Source: Frankia sp. AiPa1 (GTDB taxonomy: Bacteria > Actinomycetota > Actinomycetes > Frankiales > Frankiaceae). Taken from it: a DNA stretch of 64,000 nucleotides. Location: positions 1 to 64,000 of the forward strand of contig NZ_JALKFZ020000185.1 of NCBI RefSeq assembly GCF_023243075.1, given 5' to 3'. The translations under genes were made by a program, and so were the position numbers. The notes under the pieces were generated by a model. The model was not told the origin of the DNA. It was given only the letters and a program-made list of their open reading frames with translations, and did no database searches. Within the stretch, counting starts at the first letter, position 1, and every line of letters begins with the position of its first letter. Positions 53,740 to 62,209 of the stretch are shown in pieces.

Positions 53740-56700
53740 ATGAGCGCGTCCGTCCTGTCCGTCTCCGCGACGGACGCCGACTGCGTGACCGGCATCGCCC
53801 GGGCCCTGGTCACCGCCGCCGCCGGCGACACGGTGGCGGTGCGCCCCGGGCGGTACCGGGAACCGCTGGTGTTCACCCGCGACGTCATCCTGGTCGCCGA
53901 GGAGGGGCCGGGTAGCGTCGTCATCGAGGTGCCCGCGGGCAGCGCCCTGCTCGTCGCCGGCGGCGAGGTGTGGCTGCGCGACCTCGAACTGCGCGGCGGC
54001 GACGGCGACTACCCCCTGCTGCAGGTCGCCGGCGGGCGGCTGCGAATGGAGGGCTGCGAGATCCGGGCGGACGGGGCGGCCGCCGTGCACCTGCGGGGTG
54101 GCTGGGCATCGGTGCGGGGCGGGAGCATCACCAACGGTGCGGGTGCCGCGCTGGTCGCGGACGGACGGGCCGGGGCGGAGCTCACCGACGTGGCGCTGGA
54201 CGCCTCCGGCGGGCCCGCCCTCACCGTCGGCGGCGAGGCCGCGCCCGTGCTGCGCGGCTGCACGATCCGCAGCGACGACGGCGTCACGGTGGTCGCGGCC
54301 GGCAGCGGATCGCCGATGCTCGAGGGCTGCCAGGTGGGTCCGGCCCTCGGCGTCGCCGTCCTGGCCCAGCAGCAGTCACGGCTGCGGATCGCCGGCACGG
54401 AGATCCGCGGGGGTCAGGCCGGCCTGCTGGTGACCGACTCCGCCGCCCCTGTGCTCGACCACTGCCTGCTGCGCGAGGCGGCGGGCCACGGCGTGGTCAC
54501 CCGCGACCGGGCGGTTCCGCGACTGGTCGACTGCACGATCGAGGCACCCGCCGGCCACGGCCTGCACGCGGCCGGCCGGTCCGCGCCGGTGCTGGAACGC
54601 TGCGAGGTGAACGCCAGCCGGGCGGCCGGTGTCGTCGCGGACGAGCACGCCGGCCCGGTGCTGCACGCCGGCGCCGTCGTGGGCTGCGGTGACGTCGCGG
54701 TGCTGCTGCTCGGCGAGTCGGCGGCACACCTGGACGGCGTGCGGCTGAGTGACAGCCCGGTCGCGATCACGATCGAGGGGTCCGCGGCGCCCGTCCTGAG
54801 CGGCCTGTCCATCGACGGCGTCACCTACGGGGTGCACGCCACCGGCGGCGCCGGGCGGATCGCGGACAGCGCCGTGCACGACGTCCGCCGGGCCGGGATC
54901 CGCCTTGCGGGGGACGCGGCGACACAGGTCGACAACGTGTGGGTCACCGGTGGCCGGGTCGGCATCGAGATCGCCGAACGGGCCACGCCGCGGCTGCGCG
55001 CCGTGCAGGTCAACGGCGCCCGGGACGCCGGGATGCTCGTGCGTGACCGCGCCTGGGCGCAGGTGGCCGGCATCCGCGCCCACGACGGCGCCAGGGCGGG
55101 CCTGGTCCTCGGCCCCGGCAGCAGGGCCACGATCACCGAGGTCGAGGTGGTCGGCAACCACGGCGCCGGCATCCTCGTCGAGACCACCGAGGACGTGTCG
55201 ATCTCCGGCGGCATGGTGCGGGGCAACGGCGGCGAGGCCGTCGAGGTGACGGTGCCGACGAACCGGCTGCGGATCATCGGCGTCGACACCGGGCACAACA
55301 ACATCACGGTGGGATACCGGGACGTCCCCCCGGCACATGCTGACGCTGGTTCGCTTGCCCCGGCCCCGGCCGCCGCCGCCGGACAGTCGCGGGCGGCGCC
55401 GTCAGTATCCCCCGCCGCGTCCGCCTCGTCTGGCTCATCCGGACCGTCATCCTTTGCCGGACCGTCCTCATCGGCCGCGCCGCCCGCGCCGTTCGCCCCA
55501 TCCGCGCCGCGCCCCTCCGTCGAGTCGCCCGGCTCCGCTCCCGGCTCTCCCGGCTCGGGGTCCGCGGCGGGTCCGTCGTCCTTCCCGCCCGCGTCCGGCT
55601 TCCCGCCCGCGTCCGGCTTCCCGCCCGCGTCTGGCGGCGCGCCGTGGCCGCACCCGGCGTCCCCCGGGCGTACGGCGGACCATCCGTCCGACCGGTTCGG
55701 ATCGCCCGGGCACGGGTCGGTGACCGGGCAGTCGCCGGACCGGCCGGGTTCGGCCGCACCCGCCCCGCACGAGTCCTGGGGGGGCGCGCCCTCCTCGCCC
55801 GAGGGCCCCGCACCGTCGTCACCCGGCGGAGCCGGTCCGGCCGGGGGAACGGACACGGTGGCGGCGCTGCTGGCCGAACTGCACGCACTCGTCGGCCTCG
55901 ACGGGGTCAAACACGAGGTCGCCACCCTGGTCGGGCTACACCAGGTGGCCAAGCGACGCCGGGAGGCACGCCTGAGCGTGCCGCCGATGTCACGCCATCT
56001 CGTGTTCGCCGGGCCGCCCGGTACCGGCAAGACGACGGTGGCCCGGCTGTTCGGGCGGATCCTCGCCGCTCTGGGGGTGCTGTCCGCCGGGACGATGGTC
56101 GAGGTCGCCCGCGCGGACCTCGTCGCCGAGCACGTCGGCGGCACCGCGGTCAAGACGACCGCGCGGTTCAACGAGGCGCTCGGTGGGGTGCTGTTCATCG
56201 ACGAGGCCTACACCTTGACCCGCGACAGCGGGGACGGCTTCGGCCGGGAGGCGATCGACACCCTGGTCAAGCTGATGGAGGACCACCGGGACGAGATCGT
56301 CGTCGTGGTCGCCGGCTACTCGCCGCAGATGCGCTCGTTCCTCACGGCGAACCCCGGCCTCGGCTCCCGGTTCGCCCGGACCATCGAGTTCGACAGCTAC
56401 TCGGATGAGGAGCTGGTCACGATCGTCGAGCGGCTGTGTCGAAACCACCACTACGCCCTGGAGTACGAGACGCAGCTCGAGCTGCTTGGCCACTTCGCGT
56501 CCCTGGCCCGGTCGGAGACGTTCGGCAACGCCCGGGTGGCCCGGCAGGTGTTCGAGGAGATGCTCGGCCGGCAGGCGTACCGGCTGGCGGCCGTCCCCGA
56601 CGTGCCGGAACTCGAACTCGCCCGGTTGCTGCCCGAGGATCTCGGCGTCACCCGACGCAACGGCTCAGCCAGGTCCGGCGGTTCGGGCGGCGCTGGCTTC

Positions 56701-57618
56701 GCGGGTGCTCCAGGTTTCGGGGGTGGCGCCAGCGGCGCGGGTGGTCCGGGTGGGGGAGCGGATGGGCACGGCGGGCGGGACGCGGGCGACGAGCAGCGTC
56801 GGACCGTCGACGGGCTGCTGGCCCGGCTGGACACCATGATCGGACTGTCCGAGGTGAAGCGGGAGGTCGCGGACCTCGTCGACCTCATCGCCTCGGCCAA
56901 GGCGCGCGTCGAGGCGGGCCTGCCCGCGCCGTCACTGTCCCGCCACCTGGTCTTCGCCGGGCCGCCCGGCACCGGCAAGACGACGGTGGCCCGCCTCTAC
57001 GGCGAGCTGCTCGGCGCGCTCGGCGTGCTGCGCTCCGGCCAGCTCGTCGAGGTCGCCCGCGCCGATCTCGTCGGCCAGTACGTCGGGCACACCGCGGTGA
57101 AGACCACCGAGGTGTTCGAGAAGGCCCGCGGCGGCGTGCTGTTCATCGACGAGGCCTACACGCTGTCCGGCACCGGGCAGGGCCACGACTTTGGGCGGGA
57201 GGCGATCGACACCCTGGTCAAGCTGATGGAGGACCACCGCGACGACATCGTCGTCATCGCGGCCGGCTACACCGGCGACATGGTCCGCTTCCTGGCCAGC
57301 AACGCGGGCCTGGCCTCGCGGTTCAGCCACCAGATCACCTTCGCGTCCTACGCCCCCGACGAGCTCGTCGCGATCTTCGAGCGGCTGGCCGGTGCCGGCG
57401 GCTACGAGCCACACGGCCAGGCTCTGGAGCTGCTGCGCCGCCACTTCGGCGAGGTCAACCGCGGCGAGACCTTCGGCAACGGACGGTACGCCCGCCAGGT
57501 GCTCGACCGCGTCATCGTCCGCCAGGCCGGACGGCTGCGCGCCCTGGAGCGCCCCACCACCGAGGACCTCCAACAGCTCCTGGCCGACGACGTCCTCGCC
57601 GCCTTCACCCCCCGCTGA
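53740..57618 (+). CDS. Beta-helix protein with two CbxX/CfqX AAA+ ATPase domains (EccA-like)
   Basis: 1292 residues; GGAGGAG precedes the GTG/ATG pair at 53737/53740 and I take the ATG. About 5-525 is a right-handed parallel beta-helix of about 20 turns (repeats of the type APVLx[22 protein letters not shown]), as in pectate-lyase-like folds. A Ser/Pro/Gly linker (about 530-705) contains FPPASG three times. Two AAA+ domains follow: about 707-973 (Lys764 in GPPGTGKTT, Walker [13 protein letters not shown]) and about 1020-1287 (Lys1080, same motifs). Both ATPases look intact. In mycobacterial ESX loci the AAA+ protein EccA has a TPR N-terminus and one CbxX-type ATPase domain; here a beta-helix takes the TPR place and the ATPase is doubled. 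It is probably the cytosolic ATPase of the system. Last gene of the plus-strand series. Confidence 0.88.
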   Translation: MSASVLSVSATDADCVTGIARALVTAAAGDTVAVRPGRYREPLVFTRDVILVAEEGPGSVVIEVPAGSALLVAGGEVWLRDLELRGGDGDYPLLQVAGGRLRMEGCEIRADGAAAVHLRGGWASVRGGSITNGAGAALVADGRAGAELTDVALDASGGPALTVGGEAAPVLRGCTIRSDDGVTVVAAGSGSPMLEGCQVGPALGVAVLAQQQSRLRIAGTEIRGGQAGLLVTDSAAPVLDHCLLREAAGHGVVTRDRAVPRLVDCTIEAPAGHGLHAAGRSAPVLERCEVNASRAAGVVADEHAGPVLHAGAVVGCGDVAVLLLGESAAHLDGVRLSDSPVAITIEGSAAPVLSGLSIDGVTYGVHATGGAGRIADSAVHDVRRAGIRLAGDAATQVDNVWVTGGRVGIEIAERATPRLRAVQVNGARDAGMLVRDRAWAQVAGIRAHDGARAGLVLGPGSRATITEVEVVGNHGAGILVETTEDVSISGGMVRGNGGEAVEVTVPTNRLRIIGVDTGHNNITVGYRDVPPAHADAGSLAPAPAAAAGQSRAAPSVSPAASASSGSSGPSSFAGPSSSAAPPAPFAPSAPRPSVESPGSAPGSPGSGSAAGPSSFPPASGFPPASGFPPASGGAPWPHPASPGRTADHPSDRFGSPGHGSVTGQSPDRPGSAAPAPHESWGGAPSSPEGPAPSSPGGAGPAGGTDTVAALLAELHALVGLDGVKHEVATLVGLHQVAKRRREARLSVPPMSRHLVFAGPPGTGKTTVARLFGRILAALGVLSAGTMVEVARADLVAEHVGGTAVKTTARFNEALGGVLFIDEAYTLTRDSGDGFGREAIDTLVKLMEDHRDEIVVVVAGYSPQMRSFLTANPGLGSRFARTIEFDSYSDEELVTIVERLCRNHHYALEYETQLELLGHFASLARSETFGNARVARQVFEEMLGRQAYRLAAVPDVPELELARLLPEDLGVTRRNGSARSGGSGGAGFAGAPGFGGGASGAGGPGGGADGHGGRDAGDEQRRTVDGLLARLDTMIGLSEVKREVADLVDLIASAKARVEAGLPAPSLSRHLVFAGPPGTGKTTVARLYGELLGALGVLRSGQLVEVARADLVGQYVGHTAVKTTEVFEKARGGVLFIDEAYTLSGTGQGHDFGREAIDTLVKLMEDHRDDIVVIAAGYTGDMVRFLASNAGLASRFSHQITFASYAPDELVAIFERLAGAGGYEPHGQALELLRRHFGEVNRGETFGNGRYARQVLDRVIVRQAGRLRALERPTTEDLQQLLADDVLAAFTPR
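55582..55635. repeat. Three 18-bp tandem repeats in the beta-helix/AAA+ linker
   Basis: TTCCCGCCCGCGTCCGGC is repeated three times, the last with one change, in frame, coding for FPPASG each. Confidence 0.85.
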
Positions 57619-57748
57619 CGGGATCGCACCGGCCTCGCGGGGCCAGTCGGTCTCCCTGATCGTCCCGCCCTGCGCGACGATGCGCCCCACCAGCCTCCGC
57701 GCGGCGGCCGTATCCCCCGATCGTCACGCGGTGCGGTCGGCCGCCGGA

Positions 57749-57824
57749 CAAGATCCGCCTACACAGGTCGTCGTGGGGGTAAAAAGGGACACGAACCCGC
57801 CCACGGCGACCTGGTTGGATCTTG
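57749..57824. terminator. Long imperfect inverted repeat between convergent genes
   Basis: CAAGATCC (57749-57756) pairs with GGATCTTG (57817-57824), and inside it CAGGTCGTCGTGGG (57764-57777) pairs with CCCACGGCGACCTG (57800-57813) with one G-U pair. The loop is 22 bases and A-rich (TAAAAAGGG). It lies in the 273-base gap between the ends of the AAA+ gene and the sigma factor gene and is probably a bidirectional terminator. A small mobile-element remnant is the alternative. Confidence 0.65.
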
Positions 57825-57891
57825 GGTGCACTCGGCTCTGGACTAGCCGTCACGGACCGTGGCGTGGCCTCGTCGTTCGAGGGCGCTGCGT

Positions 57892-58704
57892 CTACGCGGC
57901 CCGCAGGCCCATCCGTTCGGCCTCGCGGCGTAGTGAGCGTAGGGCGTAGTGCAGGCGGCTTTTCACCGTGCCCTCGGGCAGGCCGAGGACGGAGGCGGCC
58001 TGGGCGCAGGTGCGGTCATGGAGATAGACCTCGACGATGGCCGCCCGGTGCTCGGGCCAGATCCGGTCGAGCACGGCGGAGACGACCGCGGCTGCCACGA
58101 CCCCCTCGGCGTGGTCCGGCGCGGCGGCCACCTCGGAATGCTCGGGCGCGAGCTCCTGCTCCGCAGGCCGGGTCTGACGCGAACGGTGACCGTCGACCAC
58201 CAGGTTGTGCGCGACCCGTCGCAACCAGCCGTGTACCGAGCCCCGCTCGGGGGTCAGTCGGTCGAGGTGGTGCCAGGCTCGCAGCAGGGTCTCCTGGACG
58301 ACATCCTCGGCCCGGGCCCGGTCGCCGCCGGTCAGATGCGTGCAGTAGGCGAGCAGGGCCGCACGATGTGCGAGCGCGAGCTCGTAGAAACGCTCACCGT
58401 CCACTCCGGCGGAACTGCCTCCGACGGAACTGTCTCCGGCGGAGGCGGAGGCGGCGGTGGCGGCTGGCTTCTCGACATCAATGAATGTGTCGACGCAAAC
58501 TGATTTCTCGGCATCGGTTGATGTCTTTGTACCAGCCGGCGTCTCGAAGTCATCGGATTTCTCGGTGTGCACGGATTCCACGGAGTCGGCTGATCTCGTG
58601 GCGCCCGTGGATCTGTCGTCCTGATCGAATCTCGTGGCCTCGGAAATCCCGGTTGCGCCGACGGGAACGGGGACGTCGACGGGACGGCGGGTCAGACAGG
58701 TCAT
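57892..58704 (-). CDS. ECF-type RNA polymerase sigma factor with a long N-terminal extension
   Basis: 270 residues from the ATG at 58704. Region 2 lies at about 113-145 (AYCTHLTGGDRARAEDVVQE, TLLRAWHHL), region 4 at about 210-268 (AQAASVLGLPEGTVKSRLHY, the helix-turn-helix). ECF factors normally begin near residue 100 of this frame. The extra 100 residues are Ser/Thr/Asp-rich and lack similarity to a known domain, and their codons are less GC-rich. No ribosome binding site is evident before the ATG; a GTG near residue 103 (before GERFYELA) is a possible real start. No anti-sigma gene is adjacent. It lies after an Hsp70-like gene in the same direction, with a hairpin between them. Confidence 0.85.
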   Translation of the reverse strand: MTCLTRRPVDVPVPVGATGISEATRFDQDDRSTGATRSADSVESVHTEKSDDFETPAGTKTSTDAEKSVCVDTFIDVEKPAATAASASAGDSSVGGSSAGVDGERFYELALAHRAALLAYCTHLTGGDRARAEDVVQETLLRAWHHLDRLTPERGSVHGWLRRVAHNLVVDGHRSRQTRPAEQELAPEHSEVAAAPDHAEGVVAAAVVSAVLDRIWPEHRAAIVEVYLHDRTCAQAASVLGLPEGTVKSRLHYALRSLRREAERMGLRAA

Positions 58705-58771
58705 ACACCGAACGTTGCGACAGCTGGCCTGATCGTAGCTACGGAGTGGTCCCTACCCGGGCGTGGGTCGG

Positions 58772-58813
58772 CACCCGATCCTGGTAGGGCTGTCCCTACC
58801 GGGGGATCGGGTG
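58772..58813 (-). terminator. Strong two-part hairpin after the Hsp70-like gene
   Basis: Outer arms CACCCGATCC (58772-58781) and GGATCGGGTG (58804-58813) and inner arms GGTAGGG (58783-58789) and CCCTACC (58794-58800) are all perfectly complementary, with a 4-base loop. It lies 47 bases past the stop of the Hsp70-like gene and before the sigma gene, so it should end the former transcript. A third CCCTACC stands at 58751-58757, close to the sigma start. Confidence 0.75.
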
Positions 58814-58859
58814 GCCCGGGCGGCGAGAATGCAGTGGGCGCGCACAGGCCATCCTGCGG

Positions 58860-60575
58860 CTAGTGCATGTGGCCGTACCGGACGCCGATGATCGCGGCCA
58901 GGATCAGCCCGATGATCGCGATCACCACGGCCAGCGCGACGAGACCTCGCTGGCGTACCGAGAGATCGCCGTCCCCCAGGCCGGCGGGCGCCGCCGCTCC
59001 ACCCGGCCCGCCAGGACTGCCCGGCCAGCCAGATGTGGCTGGGCTGCCAAGACCGGCCGGTCCGCCAGGTCTGGTCGGTCCGCCGGGAGCGGCGGGGCCG
59101 CTGGGACTGGTCGGTCCGCCGGGACTGGCCGGGCCGCCGGGGAATCCGGGCGCCCCCGGCACCGGCGGTGCCGCGGGGGTGCGGGGTCTGGTGGCAGCGA
59201 TCCCGACCGGGTCGGTGCCGCCTGTGGCCCCGGCCGCGACCTGGATGGTCGGATCAGCCGACGCCGTCGGCGGTGCGACCGCCCCGGCCCGCTGGGGCAT
59301 GGGCGCACCGGTGCCCATCGCCTGTGCGGCCGACGGTGCCCTGGTGAGTGGTGCCTGCACGATGGCCGCCGCCGCGATCCGGGCCGCACCGAGCGCCACC
59401 ACGTGCTTGGGATGGGCGTCCACGACGGTCGGACGGCCCAGAGCCGCCTCGACCTTGCGTGCCACCAGCGGTATCCGCGAGCAGCCGCCGGCCAGCAGCA
59501 CCGCCGTGAGGTCCGTGGGACCCACCTCGGCAGAGCGCATCGCGCGGTGCAGGGCCTCCACGGTGGCATCGATCGACGGCGTGATCATCTCCTCGAACCG
59601 GGCCCGGGTCAGCGGGACCTCGGCGCGCACGGTCGGCAGGAACACCGAGATCGCGGTCTCCTCGTCGAAGGACAGCGCCTCCTTGGCCAGCACACATTCC
59701 TGGCGCAGTCGGGCGAGCCCAACCGAGGACTCCCGGTCGTGGCGGTCGAGCGCGCTCACCGCTCCGCCGAGCTCCTGGTCGACGTGATGCAGCACGGCCT
59801 CGTCGAAGTCGACCCCGCCGAGCCACTCGACACCCTCCGGCACGCCGAGGATGCGGGCCTCGCGGCCGGTCACCCGCAGCAAAGCCGTGTCGAACGTGCC
59901 GCCGCCAAGATCGTAGACGGCGACGACGTCACCTTCGGCAAGCGCGTGTGTCGCGAGGTAGTGGGTGGCGGCGGCCACCGGCTCCGTCGCCATGGTGACG
60001 GCGGCGACACCGAGCGCGTCGAAGCCGGCTAGGCGCGGTACCTCGTCGAACTCCTCCAGGCGGAAGCGGCCCCACACCGCGGGCCGGGTGAGCACGACCT
60101 GGTCTGGCGGCCCGCCGTGCATCTGCGCGACGGTGCGCACCGTGTCGGCGAGGCTCGCCGCGAGCAGCGCCGATGGCGAGAACGGCGCACCGCCAAGCAT
60201 CACCGGGGTCGGATCACCGAGCCGGCGCTTGAAGCCCCACGCCACCTGGTCGGGGGCGCGGGGTGCCCGCCGCGCCGCCATGTCTCCGCTGAGCAGCCGG
60301 CCGTCGCGTTCGGCGAACACGACCGCCGGGGCGGCGATGCTGCGGGTCCCGAGACTGACCATCTCGGTGTGCAGCGGACGGGCCCGCCCCGGCAGGCTGT
60401 GACCGGCCGGGGCGATCAGGCCGTGGCCAGCCGCCCCGGCCAGGCCATGGCCGGGGGAGCCGGGATCGGTGGGAGCGCCGGGCCAGGCCTGTGCTGACGG
60501 TGCATCCTGGCGCGGCTGCCCGATCGCCGCGGCGGTGAAGGTGGTTCCGAGATCGACGCCGAGCCCGTAGCTCAC
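58860..60575 (-). CDS. Hsp70-like ATPase with a Gly/Pro-rich tail and C-terminal membrane anchor
   Basis: 571 residues from the GTG at 60575 with GGAGG (about 60584-60588) upstream. The actin-like ATPase fold has all three nucleotide motifs: [13 protein letters not shown] at the start, [16 protein letters not shown] near 220, and [20 protein letters not shown] near 370. A Gly/Pro/Ala insert (about 25-70) interrupts the first lobe. In place of the DnaK substrate-binding domain there is a Pro/Gly-rich stretch (about 410-535) in which GGP recurs about every six residues, then one hydrophobic span ([20 protein letters not shown]) and a short HMH tail. It should be a tail-anchored membrane protein with its ATPase in the cytosol. 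Such Hsp70-like proteins are not general chaperones; a role in the nearby secretion system is possible but not shown. Confidence 0.88.
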   Translation of the reverse strand: MSYGLGVDLGTTFTAAAIGQPRQDAPSAQAWPGAPTDPGSPGHGLAGAAGHGLIAPAGHSLPGRARPLHTEMVSLGTRSIAAPAVVFAERDGRLLSGDMAARRAPRAPDQVAWGFKRRLGDPTPVMLGGAPFSPSALLAASLADTVRTVAQMHGGPPDQVVLTRPAVWGRFRLEEFDEVPRLAGFDALGVAAVTMATEPVAAATHYLATHALAEGDVVAVYDLGGGTFDTALLRVTGREARILGVPEGVEWLGGVDFDEAVLHHVDQELGGAVSALDRHDRESSVGLARLRQECVLAKEALSFDEETAISVFLPTVRAEVPLTRARFEEMITPSIDATVEALHRAMRSAEVGPTDLTAVLLAGGCSRIPLVARKVEAALGRPTVVDAHPKHVVALGAARIAAAAIVQAPLTRAPSAAQAMGTGAPMPQRAGAVAPPTASADPTIQVAAGATGGTDPVGIAATRPRTPAAPPVPGAPGFPGGPASPGGPTSPSGPAAPGGPTRPGGPAGLGSPATSGWPGSPGGPGGAAAPAGLGDGDLSVRQRGLVALAVVIAIIGLILAAIIGVRYGHMH

Positions 60576-60673
60576 CGTGCGGACCTCCGATAGGCCGGGC
60601 CTCGGGGAGGATCTGGGCGATGCTCGTCCGGGTCCTCCGGGGACGTCCCCACAGTGTAGGGGCGTACCGGGTG

Positions 60674-60688
60674 GCCACGAATCGTGGC
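60674..60688 (-). promoter_or_regulatory. Palindrome upstream of the Hsp70-like gene
   Basis: GCCACGA and TCGTGGC flank a single A, a perfect inverted repeat about 100 bases before the GTG at 60575. It could be an operator. I cannot assign a regulator. Confidence 0.4.
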
Positions 60689-60787
60689 ATCGCCGGGAAC
60701 ATCAGGATCCTTCATCCGCATCCGTGCGCGCCACGTTGAGTGGGCGCGCTCGGCCGTCCGCGGAGAACGGGGCGGCCACGGGATCGG

Positions 60788-60831
60788 CTGAGGGCCCCGG
60801 GCTCGGCATGATACCGGCCTGGGGCCCTCAG
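60788..60831 (-). terminator. Terminator-like hairpin after secreted protein gene A
   Basis: CTGAGGGCCCC (60788-60798) and GGGGCCCTCAG (60821-60831) are perfectly complementary over 11 bp, and the 22-base loop can pair further (CCGG...CCGG). It lies 136 bases past the stop of gene A on the minus strand. It shares its GAGGGCCC core with the hairpin at 62920-62962. Confidence 0.7.
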
Positions 60832-60966
60832 TGGCGGGGTCAGTGCGTGTGGAGACGGTGCTCGCCGCCGCTGACATCCCGCTGGACGTGATCGATGTCA
60901 CGCCGAGGATGACGCTGTTTGCTCAGTACTGCGTGTGCCGGGCGGCCCTTCGACGAACTGGCCGCT

Positions 60967-61386
60967 CTAGTAACGCCAGTATGGCCGGTGGTTGCGCGAC
61001 CGGTCGTAGCTGACCGGATGGTATCGGCGGTGGTCGTCGTAGCGGGAGTGGTCGTCCCGGGAGTGGTCGTCCCAGGAACGGTCGTCCCGGGAGTGGTCGT
61101 CCCGGGAGTTATCGGTGTAGCGGTTGTCCCGGTTGTCGCCGTTGTCCTTGTCGCGGTCGTTGCCGCTGTTGGGACCGACGTTGCTGCGGCCGCCGATGTT
61201 GCGGTAGTTGCCGGAGCTGTGGTCGTCGCGGGAGTTGTCGACCCGGGAGTTGTCGGTGTAGCGGTTGGTCTGCTCCACGTGGTTGACGGGGGTGGCCGCC
61301 GAGGCCACCGCCGGCATCACCATGATCCCGGCGGCGGCTCCCACCGTCGCCGCCCACACGCGCACGTGCCTTCTTTGCCGAGACAT
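60967..61386 (-). CDS. Small secreted hydrophilic protein A
   Basis: 139 residues. The ATG at 61386 has AAGGAG (61391-61396) at good distance. MSRQRRHVRV is followed by a hydrophobic core and an AVASA cleavage site after Ala30, a typical Sec signal peptide. The mature part is extremely hydrophilic, built of Asp/Arg/Asn/Ser/His repeats such as NSRDDHS, and ends RNHRPYWRY. It has no Cys and no known domain. An opposite-strand frame over the same bases lacks these traits. Its signal peptide closely matches that of the protein at 63197-63595 although the mature parts do not resemble each other. Confidence 0.82.
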   Translation of the reverse strand: MSRQRRHVRVWAATVGAAAGIMVMPAVASAATPVNHVEQTNRYTDNSRVDNSRDDHSSGNYRNIGGRSNVGPNSGNDRDKDNGDNRDNRYTDNSRDDHSRDDRSWDDHSRDDHSRYDDHRRYHPVSYDRSRNHRPYWRY

Positions 61387-61443
61387 TTAACTCCTTATGT
61401 ATCGATGAATTGGACCGCACCCCCTACGGCCATCTTGAAATGA

Positions 61444-61501
61444 AGAGTAGACCGTGCACCTGGAGATCCGCGCATTCGCAGCCGCGACACGCGTGTGTCG
61501 C
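61444..61501 (-). promoter_or_regulatory. Promoter of secreted protein gene A: palindrome plus -10-like box
   Basis: On the minus strand a palindrome GCGACAC-N4-GTGTCGC (61501-61484) is followed 34 bases later by TACTCT (61449-61444), a TAnnnT -10 match. The start codon is about 57 bases further. The same elements with the same spacing stand before gene B. The palindrome lies just upstream of where the -35 would be, as an activator site would. Confidence 0.6.
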
Positions 61502-62181
61502 CCGACCGACAATCAGGAGGTCGCGTGGCACCTCTCGATGCCGCGGGGATCGTGCTAAACGTCGATTCTCTTTCTCTGCTTTTGGCCGGAGGTGTCCTGG
61601 TGGCCTGGATCCGGTCCTCATGTAGGGTTTTTTCGGCCTCTTTGGGGTGCGTGCGGTGGCTCGATGGCGGGGCCGTGGAACTGGTGGTGGAAGTGCGCGC
61701 GATGGTCGGGTCGTAGTGGTCGTGCTATGGGCGCCTCGGCGTGCACCGCAAGTCTGGCGGTGGCCGGGAAGAATGCTCATAACGTTTTGTCTGGCCTGGC
61801 TTCTCCGTGCTGGTCCGGGTCCTGCGGCGCACTCGACCGCGGTTTTCCTCCCGGAGCTGGGAGATGACCGGTCTCCCGCAGCCGCATGGGCGTTTCGGAA
61901 TACGCCGTGGTGCTGGGTGGCCGCGGGTCGGGCCCTGGCATTCCGGCGGCGGTGGCGGCTTGACGCCGAAGGCCTTGCCGTCTGGGACGCTGTCGTCTGG
62001 GACCTCGTCGCCACCCGCCGACCCTTCCGCGGTCGGCGGGTGGCGACGCAGGCCAGCCACCGCGGCCCGATGGAGGGGTGCGAAGGTGGTCATGTCCGAG
62101 TGCCCCTACGGAAGCGCCCTGGGCGCTCCCGCCCGGCGCACGCCTGCCTTCGGTCGGGCCGAAGGGGCGGCCAGGGTGCGA
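61502..62181. other. 680-base intergenic region with strong hairpins
   Basis: No convincing protein gene. A GTG at 61525 with AGGAGG (61516-61521) opens about 63 codons with a hydrophobic stretch (LLLAGGVLVAW), but codon use is poor. The region is less GC-rich near 61550-61660. It then holds a doubled GTCTGGGAC (61983 and 61995), the 18-bp-stem hairpin at 62006-62048, and two short hairpins at 62113-62127 and 62147-62165 (CCTTCGG with CCGAAGG) just before the AlkB promoter. A small RNA or a palindromic repeat element is possible. Confidence 0.5.
62006..62048. other. Perfect 18-bp-stem hairpin in intergenic DNA
   Basis: The left arm (62006-62023, core GTCGCCACCCGCCGACC) and right arm (62031-62048, core GGTCGGCGGGTGGCGAC) are exactly complementary, with a 7-base loop CTTCCGC. 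No T-tract follows on either strand. It is far longer than a typical terminator stem. Confidence 0.8.
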
Positions 62182-62203
62182 TCGAACGTATGTTTGATAT
62201 GCT
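62182..62203 (+). promoter_or_regulatory. LexA-like SOS box and -10 of the AlkB gene
   Basis: TCGAAC-GTAT-GTTTGA (62182-62197) differs by one base from the actinobacterial LexA consensus TCGAAC-N4-GTTCGA. TATGCT (62198-62203) next to it fits a TAnnnT -10 and stands 6 bases before the ATG at 62210, so the transcript is probably leaderless. Confidence 0.75.
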
Positions 62204-62209
62204 TGCTGT

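Larger units (their letters stand above)
60576..60966. other. Intergenic region between secreted protein A and the Hsp70-like gene
   Basis: 391 bases with no convincing gene. It holds the terminator hairpin of gene A (60788-60831) and, closer to the Hsp70-like gene, a short palindrome (60674-60688) within its probable promoter. Confidence 0.6.

Noticed and set aside
57749-57824. A tRNA-like structure in the nested inverted repeat
   Set aside because: No cloverleaf, no T-loop GTTCGA-type motif and no plausible anticodon arm.
60919-61443. A plus-strand frame with long Val runs opposite secreted protein A
   Set aside because: Its Val-rich sequence is the mirror of the Asp/Asn codons of gene A, which has a proper ribosome binding site and signal peptide.
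61525-61716. A small possible gene with a GTG start and a hydrophobic stretch
   Set aside because: AGGAGG is only 3 bases from the GTG, codon use is poor and the C-terminal half looks random; kept only as a remark on the intergenic region.
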